This document shows, one piece after another, positions 1 to 7,434 of a stretch of DNA of 32,387 nt; the first letter of the stretch is position 1; each line of letters opens with the position of its first letter. This DNA is from JBBKWJ01 sp037968895. GTDB lineage: Bacteria > Actinomycetota > Acidimicrobiia > Acidimicrobiales > SZUA-35. The notes under the pieces are model-generated. The model was not told where the DNA came from. It ran no database searches and saw only the letters and a list, made by a program, of their open reading frames with translations. The DNA is taken from NCBI GenBank assembly GCA_037968895.1, contig JBBKWJ010000003.1, positions 1 through 32,387 on the forward strand. The letters are read 5' to 3'. Position numbers and translations under genes: made by a program.

Positions 1-1017
1 GACGCGCTTGGCTCGGGCAAGCCCGTCGTCACCGCCAATAAGGAACTCCTCGCCAACTTTGGCACTGAGCTCTACGCCGCTGCTGACGCAGCTGGCGTCG
101 ACCTTCTGTTTGAGGCCGCGGCGGCCGGCGCCATTCCGATTGTGCGCCCACTTCGCGAGTCGCTGCTCGGCGAAGACATTGTGCGCATCATGGGCATCGT
201 CAATGGCACCACAAACTTCATTCTCACCAAGATGTCAGAAGAGGGGACCTCATACAGCGACGCGTTAGCTGAGGCGCAAGACCTCGGTTACGCCGAGCGA
301 GACCCGACTGCTGATGTCGAGGGGTACGACGCCGGGGCAAAGGCGGCAATCATGGCCACGCTGGCCTTCGGGGCTCAGGTCGTAGCTGGCGACGTATACC
401 ACGAAGGAATCTCGGCCATTACTGAGGCCGATATCGCATACGCCAAGCGCCTTGGTTATGAGATCAAGCTGCTCGCCATCGCTGAGGTGTTCGACGACGC
501 TGGTCGCGAAGTTGGCGTGCGTGTGCACCCGGCAATGATCCCAAAGGAGCACCCGCTCGCATCGGTTCGCGGAAGCTTCAACGCAGTATTCGTCGAGGGG
601 CGCTCGGCTGGCGAGTTGATGTTTTACGGTCGCGGTGCTGGCGGTCGACCAACGGCAAGCGCGGTCCTTGGTGATGTCATCGACGCCGCAGTAAACCTCA
701 GCCGCAAAACTCATCGATCGGTGCCACGCGGTGGGAAAACCACGATTCGGCCCATCGACGATCTTGAGTCGGCGTACTACGTCAACATCGAAGTCAACGA
801 CTCACCTGGCGTACTCGCTCAGGTTGCTGGCGTCTTCGGCAATCACGGCCTCTCGATCATGTCGATGGAACAGGAGGGCCTTGGTGGGGGAGCCCGCATC
901 GCGATCATTACTCACAACGCGAAGGAACGAGGCTTCCAGGCTGCGCTCCACGACCTCCGCAAGCTCAACGTCGTCATCGGCGTTCGTAGCGTGCTTCGGG
1001 TTATCGGAGCCGACTAA
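1..1017 (+). CDS. hom: Homoserine dehydrogenase (5' end missing)
   Basis: This enzyme makes homoserine from aspartate semialdehyde with NAD(P)H, the branch point to threonine and methionine. The reading frame is open from base 1, so the N-terminal part of the Rossmann domain lies outside the window. About 338 residues are visible. They include the GKPVVTANKELLA nucleotide-domain motif, the GIVNGTTNFIL strand-loop, and the catalytic-domain segment GYAERDPTADVEGYDAGAK with its conserved Asp and Lys. The last ~80 residues (YYVNIEVNDSPGVLAQVAG onward) form an ACT domain, the usual site of threonine feedback control. The TAA stop shares one base with the ATG of thrC, so the two are translationally coupled. 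Identification is secure; only the missing start limits it. Confidence 0.96.
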   Translation, partial: DALGSGKPVVTANKELLANFGTELYAAADAAGVDLLFEAAAAGAIPIVRPLRESLLGEDIVRIMGIVNGTTNFILTKMSEEGTSYSDALAEAQDLGYAERDPTADVEGYDAGAKAAIMATLAFGAQVVAGDVYHEGISAITEADIAYAKRLGYEIKLLAIAEVFDDAGREVGVRVHPAMIPKEHPLASVRGSFNAVFVEGRSAGELMFYGRGAGGRPTASAVLGDVIDAAVNLSRKTHRSVPRGGKTTIRPIDDLESAYYVNIEVNDSPGVLAQVAGVFGNHGLSIMSMEQEGLGGGARIAIITHNAKERGFQAALHDLRKLNVVIGVRSVLRVIGAD

Positions 1018-2402
1018 TGAAGTACCTCTCGACCAGAGGTCAGGCCCCCGAACTCGACTTCGCCGATGTTCTACTCGCAGGCTTGGCCAGCGACGGCGGG
1101 CTGTACTGCCCCGATTCGGTGCCGCCCTTACCTACGCTCGATGACGACGACAGCTACACGCAAATAGCGCAGAAGGTCATGTGGCCTTTTGTCGAGGGAT
1201 CGATCGACCAAACAGATTTCAACGCCATGGTGGAGGAGGCCTACGCCTCGTTTGCAACGCCTGAAGTGTGCCCGGTCGTTGATCTGGGCGGCGGACACTT
1301 CTTGCTCGACCTGACCCAAGGTCCAACCCTTGCGTTTAAAGATGTGGCGCTTCAGCTTGTCGGCCGTCCGCTCGACTACGAGCTTGGCCGGCGGGGTGAA
1401 ACCAACACCGTCGTCGCTGCGACCTCGGGAGATACGGGATCAGCGGCGATCGAGGCACTCAAGAACCGGGCAAACGTTCGTGCCCTCGTGCTGCATCCGC
1501 TCGGCAGAGTCTCTGACGTGCAACGCCGCCAGATGACGACAGTCGACGCCGACAACATCCGAAACCTTGCGCTTGAAGGCACCTTCGACGACTGCCAAGA
1601 CATCGTCAAAGAAGCCTTCAACGACCCAGAGTTGCGCAGCGCATTCGGCCTTGCGGCGGTCAACTCAATCAACTGGGCCAGGGTTATGGCGCAGATTGTC
1701 TACTACGTGACTGCCGCTCGCCGTGTGGCGCCCGATGGCGGCCCGGTCTCATTCTCGGTGCCAACAGGCAACTTCGGCAACATCCTGGCTGGCTGGTATG
1801 CCAAGCAGATGGGCGTCAATATCGCGCAGCTCGTGGTAGCCAGCAATCGCAACGATGTCCTCACCCGCTTCTTCGAAACCGGCCGACTAACTGGCGAGTC
1901 GGTGGAGCCATCATTGAGCCCAAGTATGGATATCCAGATCTCGTCGAACTTCGAGCGCATCCTTTGGGAAGCCTCCGGGCGCGACGGCGCCGCAGTCGAG
2001 GCGCTGCTCGCTACCTTCCGAGCCGAAGGCGACGTTGAAGTCCCGGCGGCGTGGGTTGGCGCAATCCGAGCTGACTTTGTTGCTGACCGTCTCAGTGACG
2101 AGGGAACGATTGCCATCATCAAGGAAACGCACGATCGGCTCGACTTGCTAGTCGACCCCCATACCGCAGTTGGGATCTCGGCCGCGCAGCGAATGCGAGC
2201 CGACAATACGATTCCAATGGTGACACTCGCGACCGCGGCGCCTGCCAAATTCCCCGATGCGGTCGAGCTCGCCACCGGTGTTCGACCCGAGTTGCCACCG
2301 TTCCTTAGCGAACTGTTCGACCGCAAAGAGATTTTTGACGTGAGGGCAGCAACCGTTGACGACGTTGCCGACTACTTACAATCGGAGTTCGGACACCGAT
2401 AG
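1017..2402 (+). CDS. thrC: Threonine synthase
   Basis: This PLP enzyme converts O-phosphohomoserine to threonine. The protein has 461 residues and begins with the N-terminal signature of the long (E. coli/yeast-like) class: KYLSTRG, then ASDGGLYCP. The PLP lysine is in GPTLAFKDVALQ, at Lys108. The phosphate-binding ATSGDTGSAA follows at about residues 134-143. SVPTGNFGNILAGW, also typical of the family, lies near residue 245. The ATG overlaps the hom stop (TAATG), so hom and thrC form one operon. thrB (homoserine kinase), which often follows thrC in actinobacteria, is not here; the next gene is rho, after a 249-base leader. Many actinobacterial ThrC proteins belong to a shorter class, so the long form may be a lineage marker (inference). 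Confidence 0.95.
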   Translation: MKYLSTRGQAPELDFADVLLAGLASDGGLYCPDSVPPLPTLDDDDSYTQIAQKVMWPFVEGSIDQTDFNAMVEEAYASFATPEVCPVVDLGGGHFLLDLTQGPTLAFKDVALQLVGRPLDYELGRRGETNTVVAATSGDTGSAAIEALKNRANVRALVLHPLGRVSDVQRRQMTTVDADNIRNLALEGTFDDCQDIVKEAFNDPELRSAFGLAAVNSINWARVMAQIVYYVTAARRVAPDGGPVSFSVPTGNFGNILAGWYAKQMGVNIAQLVVASNRNDVLTRFFETGRLTGESVEPSLSPSMDIQISSNFERILWEASGRDGAAVEALLATFRAEGDVEVPAAWVGAIRADFVADRLSDEGTIAIIKETHDRLDLLVDPHTAVGISAAQRMRADNTIPMVTLATAAPAKFPDAVELATGVRPELPPFLSELFDRKEIFDVRAATVDDVADYLQSEFGHR

Positions 2403-2651
2403 AGCTAGTGAGCAGAGTCCGCTGGGCGCAGCTCGGGGCAGCCGATGAGTTGGACTGACCCGATGGTTTGCTATCGTTCACCCAACGCATCCAGTCCACG
2501 CCCACGTGACGGCTGCTGTAGTGGCTGTCTATTCGGCCAAAGAACCCCAAACCATTTGGGTGTTTCAACTGGCTCGGGTTCCTCTGATGAACCCGGGTGA
2601 CCCGAGACTCGGCCCATGTCAAGGTGCCGGTCATTTGAAGTAGGAGTACGT
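2403..2651 (+). promoter_or_regulatory. Structured leader upstream of rho
   Basis: This 249-base stretch has no convincing gene. A weak promoter-like pair is TTGGAC (2451-2456) and TATCGT (2472-2477), 15 bases apart. Downstream is a tight hairpin: CCCAAA (2546-2551), loop CCA, TTTGGG (2555-2560). After it come two mutually exclusive stems that share one 5' arm. CGGGTT (2575-2580) can pair with AACCCG (2590-2595), or CTCGGGT (2573-2579) can pair with ACCCGAG (2600-2606). This is the layout expected of an attenuator. E. coli rho is known to be autoregulated by termination in its leader; such a role here is inference. A good Shine-Dalgarno (AGGAG, 2642-2646) precedes the chosen GTG start of rho. 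Confidence 0.4.
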
Positions 2652-4367
2652 GTGAGCGACCAGTTCACCATGCAACGGGCCGATTTGGCCAAGAAAGACA
2701 AGAGCGAGCTGCAGACGATTATCGCGGCTCTAGGCGGCACCTCGTCGGCACGGTCGAAGAAGGACACCCTGATCGACCAGGTGCTCGAGCTCTCTGGAGT
2801 AACGGCGCCTGCGCCAGCCCCGACCGCGTCTTCGGAGAGCAACACCGGCGAGGCCGACGCAGCGTCGCCTCAGTCCGCGCCCGATCAGGCCGCAAGTCAG
2901 CAGAGGGCCGCAGAAGAGCCGTCATCTGGTGCCGCACCAGCGAACGACTCGCGCCAGCAGCGCCAAGCCCAACCACGGTCTGGTGCCAACCAGCGTTCGA
3001 ATCGCCAAGCCGACCAAGGCACCCCGTCTCGGAGCGACAAGCCCTCGGCTGAGTCAGACTCAAGCGACAACAAAGGCAGGGGACAGACAAGCCAAGACAA
3101 GGGTGGTCAAGAGAAGAGCAAGCAAGGCAGCTCCGATGAATCATCATCGTCACAAAGCAACGCTCAATCTGACGACACGGACGAGGGCAACCGGAAGCGC
3201 CGGCGTCGCGGCCGCGGCCGCGACAATGTCGCCGAAGACAGCCAAACAAGCGACCTCGTGCCAGTAAGCGGTTTCCTCGACCTGCACGACAGCGGCTATG
3301 GGTTCCTTCGAGTTGATGGTCACCGCCAATCGGCAAGCGACGTGTACGTCGCAGTGAAGATGGCTCGCACATTGGCGCTTCGTCGTGGCGACCTGATCAC
3401 GGGAAGCTCGCGGCCGGCTCAGCGCAACGAAAAGAATCCGGCGCTGCAACAGGTCGAATCGGTGAGCTCGCTCAGTGTCGACGAAGCCAAGGATCGGCCG
3501 GTTTTCGAAGATCTTACGCCTGTGCATCCGGTCGAGAACCTGATCATGGAGCGGGCTGACGCTCCGAATCTCACGGGCCGCGTGCTCGATCTTGTGACAC
3601 CGCTGGCTATGGGGCAACGTGGCCTCATCGTGGCGCCGCCGAGAACAGGCAAGACCGAAACTCTGGCCGAGATGGCATTGTCACTCGCGGCCAATCACTC
3701 CGACGTCTCACTTTTCATCGTGCAGCTCGATGAGCGACCAGAAGAGGTGACCAAGATGCGCCGCGCCGTGCCAAGCGCACAGGTCGTCGCCTCCCAATAC
3801 GGTCGTCCGGCCGATGAACACGTCTCAGCCGTCGAGCTCACGCTCGAGCGAGCCAAGCGTTTGGCCGAAACTGGCCACAACGTTGTCATCCTTCTCGACG
3901 GTCTTTCCCGACTGATCAGGGCATACAACATGGCAAGTCAGGGCGGCAACCGGGTCGGACTCAACTCGGTTGATGCGTCTGCGCTCTATGCGGCAAAGCG
4001 GTGCTTTGGTACTGCATGCAATCTCGAAGAGGGTGGGTCAATCACGATTTTCGCCACCATCAATGATGCTGCCTCCGGCCCGCTCGACGAACTCATCTTC
4101 GATGAGTTCGTCGATGCCGCCAACGTCGAGATCTATCTCGACCGTGGTCTGGCCGAAGTTGGGGTGTTTCCATCCATCGATGTTGGTCGTAGCGCTACCC
4201 GCGACGAGCACCTTTTGATGGACGAACGCTCGGCCGAGTTGGTTGCAAAAGCACGTCGATCTGTTGTCGAACCACGAACCGACGATGCCGGTGCGCCGCT
4301 TGTTCGGCTGCTCAGTGCGTTGACCGCAACCCCATCCACCGAGGATTTCCTCAACGAATTTGCGTAA
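2652..4367 (+). CDS. rho: Transcription termination factor Rho (divergent, with long disordered insert)
   Basis: Rho is the hexameric RNA-dependent ATPase that terminates transcription. I chose the GTG at 2652 (571 residues) because AGGAG sits five bases upstream; an in-frame ATG at 2616 has no such site. Residues ~9-49 are the SAP-like N-terminal domain. Residues ~50-203 are a Ser/Gln/Asp/Arg-rich, probably disordered insert ending in a basic KRRRRGRGR patch. An S1-like RNA-binding domain (GYGFLRVDG) follows. The ATPase core has Walker A PPRTGKTE (329-336), DERPEE (360-365) and Walker B LLDG (414-417). Compared with E. coli Rho recalled from memory, the Q-loop PASGK is replaced by QGGNR, the EFKGTGN motif reads EFVDAAN, and Lys326 and Arg353 align with Pro and Gly. 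The Arg366 finger is kept (SATRDE). Position and length say true Rho; the core is unusual. Confidence 0.93.
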   Translation: MSDQFTMQRADLAKKDKSELQTIIAALGGTSSARSKKDTLIDQVLELSGVTAPAPAPTASSESNTGEADAASPQSAPDQAASQQRAAEEPSSGAAPANDSRQQRQAQPRSGANQRSNRQADQGTPSRSDKPSAESDSSDNKGRGQTSQDKGGQEKSKQGSSDESSSSQSNAQSDDTDEGNRKRRRRGRGRDNVAEDSQTSDLVPVSGFLDLHDSGYGFLRVDGHRQSASDVYVAVKMARTLALRRGDLITGSSRPAQRNEKNPALQQVESVSSLSVDEAKDRPVFEDLTPVHPVENLIMERADAPNLTGRVLDLVTPLAMGQRGLIVAPPRTGKTETLAEMALSLAANHSDVSLFIVQLDERPEEVTKMRRAVPSAQVVASQYGRPADEHVSAVELTLERAKRLAETGHNVVILLDGLSRLIRAYNMASQGGNRVGLNSVDASALYAAKRCFGTACNLEEGGSITIFATINDAASGPLDELIFDEFVDAANVEIYLDRGLAEVGVFPSIDVGRSATRDEHLLMDERSAELVAKARRSVVEPRTDDAGAPLVRLLSALTATPSTEDFLNEFA

Positions 4368-4410
4368 ATCTCGTCTGATCGCGGAAATCGTCCGCCACAC
4401 TGGAGCAGCT

Positions 4411-4668
4411 ATGAAGACCGATATTCACCCCAATTACCGTCCCGTGGTCTTCCAAGACCTCGCTGCCGACTTCGCCATCTTGACTCGTTCGACGATTCAG
4501 ACCGAAGACACCATCGAGTGGGAAGACGGACAGACCTATCCACTGGCCAAGGTTGACATCTCGTCAGCCAGCCACCCGTTCTTCACCGGACAGATGCGTA
4601 TCGTCGATACCGCTGGTCGTGTCGAGCGCTTCGAGCGCCGCTTCGGTCGCCGAAACACCAAGGAGTAA
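4411..4668 (+). CDS. rpmE2: 50S ribosomal protein L31, type B (zinc-free form)
   Basis: A component of the large ribosomal subunit that takes part in bridging to the small subunit. The chosen ATG gives 85 residues starting MKTDIHPNYRPVVFQD, which matches the type B (YkgM/RpmE2) N-terminus; GGAGC lies just upstream. HPFFTGQMR and the FERRFGRR tail also fit the family. No Cys-x-x-Cys pairs are present; the protein has no cysteine at all, so it cannot hold the structural zinc of classic RpmE. In many bacteria the type B paralogue is made under zinc limitation, but here it occupies the standard rho-linked position and may be the housekeeping copy (inference). A longer in-frame start at 4360 overlaps the end of rho and is rejected, because the extra residues do not fit the family. 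Confidence 0.93.
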   Translation: MKTDIHPNYRPVVFQDLAADFAILTRSTIQTEDTIEWEDGQTYPLAKVDISSASHPFFTGQMRIVDTAGRVERFERRFGRRNTKE

Positions 4669-4689
4669 TCGCCCGCTATTGCGGCGATT
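4667..4689 (+). terminator. Hairpin between rpmE and the next gene
   Basis: AATCGCC (4667-4673) pairs with GGCGATT (4683-4689), and the loop contains a further CGC/GCG pairing. The stem starts inside the rpmE stop codon and ends six bases before the GTG of the following gene. There is no T-run, so it could be a partial terminator, a processing site or a structure limiting downstream translation. Confidence 0.35.
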
Positions 4690-4694
4690 TCGAT

Positions 4695-5744
4695 GTGTCA
4701 GAGGAGCAAGCTAGCCAGCGCGAACGTCTGGTCGAAGCAAAACTCCGTGGTCTGACCCGTCGACTCACTGATCAAACTCTTGTGACGAAAAAGGCTCCCG
4801 GTGGCTCCGGGGGCCTTGTCGCGTCTGAGGGTTATCTCGTGCTCGACTCCGGAAGCGAATCTGCGGGGATGACGCGGCGCCGAGCGACAGGCGAAAACAG
4901 CGTGATTCGTGGCCTCGGCCCTGCGCTCATCTGGTCTCGGTCGGTCGAAGCGACGAAGCTCAATCTGTTTGTCGACGACGGCGGCCCTGCCCTGGCACGA
5001 CGCGCTGGGTATTTCGGCGACCACATCACAGTGTGGGAGGTTGAGGGGGCAGAACCGAAACCGGTGACGGCGGCTCCAATCGAAACCCCACCAGTGCTCA
5101 GCCCTGAGGTCTTGAGCTGGCAAGACCTGATCATCGATTGTGGGGCTACCCCAGTCGATGACTTCGGTCGGCTTGTCGCCGAAGTGAACGGACTTGAAGT
5201 AGCCAGAGTCGTTGTCGAAGACGATGGATCGACCGTTCTCGAGGTTGGTGTCGGTCAGGCCGACCGCGAGCTTCACCGACTCGTGCACAGCAATCTCGAT
5301 GCCGAAGGTTCACTTCGGCGCGCCGTTGCCATGGTAAGCGAAACGAGGGTGCCTGGAGTTGTCCGGCATCCTCTGCAGCGCCTGGCCCGCGAACGCTGGT
5401 ACCGGTCGGCCATTGTCGCCGAACCGTCGCTGGTCGGCGCCAAAAGCTTGGTCCCTGTCGCCCCCCTGCGTGAACGAGCAACGCTACTCGGCACTCAGCC
5501 TGCGGCGGCGGTTGGCGTTGCGCTCGATGGTTCGCCAATTGTTGTTGTCTGCTCAGTTGGGGTCGACCCTGACCTGCTACCTGAAGCGGCCGACTACCGG
5601 CAGCGAAGCAATCCTGATGCCGCTCTCGTCATAGTGATTCCCGAACGAGACCGTCTGGCCACGATTGACTCGCTCATCAACCAGCTTCCAAACGCTCGCT
5701 TCGAGTCTGTCGCGCCGCCATGGGAAGAACAAGAGCCGATCTAG
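4695..5744 (+). CDS. Conserved-context hypothetical protein
   Basis: I do not recognise the family. The protein is 349 residues from a GTG start, acidic overall, with no signal peptide and no membrane segment, so it is probably cytoplasmic. The N-terminal ~40 residues are charged and polar. Residues ~45-115 look like a mixed alpha/beta unit (LVLDSGSES, LGPALIWSRS, LNLFVDDGGPALARRAGYF). A Pro-rich linker (VTAAPIETPPVLSPEV, ~123-138) separates this from a second region with repeated beta-strand patterns (LEVARVVVEDDGSTVLEVGVG). The last ~100 residues include VALDGSPIVVVCSVGVDP. The gene sits between rpmE and a GNAT gene just before prfA, so a translation-related role can be guessed but not shown. 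No clear Shine-Dalgarno precedes the GTG; a hairpin does. Confidence 0.75.
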   Translation: MSEEQASQRERLVEAKLRGLTRRLTDQTLVTKKAPGGSGGLVASEGYLVLDSGSESAGMTRRRATGENSVIRGLGPALIWSRSVEATKLNLFVDDGGPALARRAGYFGDHITVWEVEGAEPKPVTAAPIETPPVLSPEVLSWQDLIIDCGATPVDDFGRLVAEVNGLEVARVVVEDDGSTVLEVGVGQADRELHRLVHSNLDAEGSLRRAVAMVSETRVPGVVRHPLQRLARERWYRSAIVAEPSLVGAKSLVPVAPLRERATLLGTQPAAAVGVALDGSPIVVVCSVGVDPDLLPEAADYRQRSNPDAALVIVIPERDRLATIDSLINQLPNARFESVAPPWEEQEPI

Positions 5745-5784
5745 CTCTGCCCAGAAGATCCGCCGATGGTGCCACTATGGGCAC

Positions 5785-6348
5785 ATGGATCAGAGCGCAA
5801 GTGAGCACTGTTCGTTCGAGACGGCGAGACTTCGCGTCGGGCCCTGGCACCAGGTGCCGCGAGAAGGGGGTGCTGAACTCGCCTCGGTCATTGCCGGCCT
5901 GTTGACTGAATCGACAACAGTGGCGCTTCCTGACGCCTGGCGCGGACACTACTCTCGCGAGCGAGCGAGCGAATGGATCGACGAGCGTGATCGTGAATCA
6001 CCAACGCTTCTCGTCGTCGATCGGGCGACACGTCGGCCGATTGGACTCGTCTTCCTTTACGAAGCGATAACCCGTCGAGCCAGATCCGAGCTTCGAATCG
6101 GCTATCTCTTTGCGGAAGCGGTGTGGGGACAAGGTCTTGCAACCGAAGTTGTTGCGGGATTAGTCCGCTGGACGCAGTCGGAGTCATCAATCGGCCGGTT
6201 AACCGCTGGCGTCACGTCAACGAATACGGCATCCATACGAGTTCTGGTGAAGAACGAATTCCAGCAAATCGCGGAGAACGGCGGCGAGGACGTCTACCAA
6301 CTCGACGTTGACCTCACCAACGGCGAGATCGAAGCGGGAGCACGGTAG
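5785..6348 (+). CDS. GNAT-family N-acetyltransferase (RimJ/RimL-like)
   Basis: A predicted acetyl-CoA-dependent acyltransferase of 187 residues. The N-terminal LETARL-type strand is seen as FETARLRVGPW. The acetyl-CoA-binding motif A is ELRIGYLFAEAVWGQGLATE, with WGQGLA as the pyrophosphate loop. The C-terminal strand-helix TSTNTASIRVLVKNEFQQIAE is the usual NxxSxxvleKxGF region in a degenerate form. The order and spacing match RimJ/RimL and antibiotic-acetylating relatives. The substrate is unknown; its position directly before prfA makes a ribosomal or factor target plausible (inference). I chose the ATG at 5785 because longer forms would run into the previous gene and add sequence unlike the family. 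The gap to prfA is nine bases. Confidence 0.85.
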   Translation: MDQSASEHCSFETARLRVGPWHQVPREGGAELASVIAGLLTESTTVALPDAWRGHYSRERASEWIDERDRESPTLLVVDRATRRPIGLVFLYEAITRRARSELRIGYLFAEAVWGQGLATEVVAGLVRWTQSESSIGRLTAGVTSTNTASIRVLVKNEFQQIAENGGEDVYQLDVDLTNGEIEAGAR

Positions 6349-6357
6349 TCTCAGGCA

Positions 6358-7434
6358 ATGCTAGACCGCCTTGAAGCGCTGGAAGATGAGTATCGCTCCA
6401 TTGAAGGTCGCTTAGCCGACCCCAATGTCGCTTCTGACAACAAGCGGTTCGTCGAGCTCAGTCGCCGTTATTCCGAGCTGGGCGAACTCGTTGCGCTGTC
6501 GGGCAAACTCCGCGGCCTAAACGAAGACCTCGAAGCTGCGAAAGAGATGTACGCCGATGGCGACGCCTCTGATCGTGACGAACTTCGGGGCGAGATTTCG
6601 TCGACCGAAGAGCAGATCGCGTCGCTAACCGACCAGCTCAAAGTCCTCATGCTGCCGAAAGACCCGAACGATGGGCGCAACGTAATTATTGAGATTCGAG
6701 GGGCCGAGGGTGGCGAAGAAGCCAACCTGTTCGCCCGCGACCTCTACGAGATGTATCAGGGCTTTGCGGCCCGCAATAACTGGAAGGTCGAACTGCTCGG
6801 TGCTCAGCCATCTGATCTTGGCGGATTCACCGAGGTCACGTTCATGCTGAAGGGCGACGACGTCTGGACCAGAATGAAGTTCGAAGCAGGGCCACACCGT
6901 GTCCAACGGGTACCTGTTACCGAATCGCAGGGACGCGTGCACACCTCGTCTGCGACCGTCGCTGTGTTGCCTGAGGCAGACGAGCTCGACGTCCACATCG
7001 ACATGAATGACGTCACGGTCGATACCTATCGGTCGAGTGGCGCTGGTGGCCAGCACGTCAACACCACCGACTCTGCGGTTCGAATGACCCACGTGCCGAC
7101 CGGCCTTGTCGTGTCAATGCAGGACGAGAAGAGTCAGCTGCAAAACCGTGTTCGTGCGCTCGCCGTGCTTCGCTCTCGGTTGCTTGCCTTGAAGCAAGAC
7201 GAAGCGAGAGAAGAAGCCTCGGCGGCGAGGAAAGACCAGGTTGGTAGCGGCGGACGGTCAGAAAAAGTTCGCACCTACAACTACAAAGAGAACAGGGTCA
7301 GCGACCATCGCATCGGTCTCACGATCTACAAGCTTGACCGGGTGCTGGCGGGCGAGCTCGACGAGGTAAGCGACGCTCTCGTTCACGACGAACGAACCAA
7401 GCAGCTTTCGGCCGAGGTAGGTAGTGACAACTAG
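6358..7434 (+). CDS. prfA: Peptide chain release factor 1
   Basis: RF1 reads UAA and UAG stop codons and triggers hydrolysis of peptidyl-tRNA. The 358-residue length is normal. The N-terminal ~100 residues are the helical domain. IRGAEGGEEANLFARDLYEMY starts domain 2. The stop-codon-reading tripeptide is Pro-Val-Thr (186-188, in RVPVTES), the PxT type that separates RF1 from RF2. The catalytic Gly-Gly-Gln is at 230-232 in GAGGQHVNTT. The 3' end overlaps prmC by 11 bases. PrmC methylates the glutamine of this GGQ, so enzyme and substrate are co-translated. No feature suggests a frameshift or unusual start. Confidence 0.97.
   Translation: MLDRLEALEDEYRSIEGRLADPNVASDNKRFVELSRRYSELGELVALSGKLRGLNEDLEAAKEMYADGDASDRDELRGEISSTEEQIASLTDQLKVLMLPKDPNDGRNVIIEIRGAEGGEEANLFARDLYEMYQGFAARNNWKVELLGAQPSDLGGFTEVTFMLKGDDVWTRMKFEAGPHRVQRVPVTESQGRVHTSSATVAVLPEADELDVHIDMNDVTVDTYRSSGAGGQHVNTTDSAVRMTHVPTGLVVSMQDEKSQLQNRVRALAVLRSRLLALKQDEAREEASAARKDQVGSGGRSEKVRTYNYKENRVSDHRIGLTIYKLDRVLAGELDEVSDALVHDERTKQLSAEVGSDN

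Noticed and set aside
2719..3372. A 217-codon minus-strand open frame opposite the Rho insert
   Set aside because: It mirrors the low-complexity Rho insert and has an Arg/Cys-rich composition unlike neighbouring proteins.
4360..4410. Longer L31 start overlapping the rho stop
   Set aside because: The added residues do not resemble L31, and the ATG at 4411 gives the exact type B N-terminus with a GGAGC upstream.
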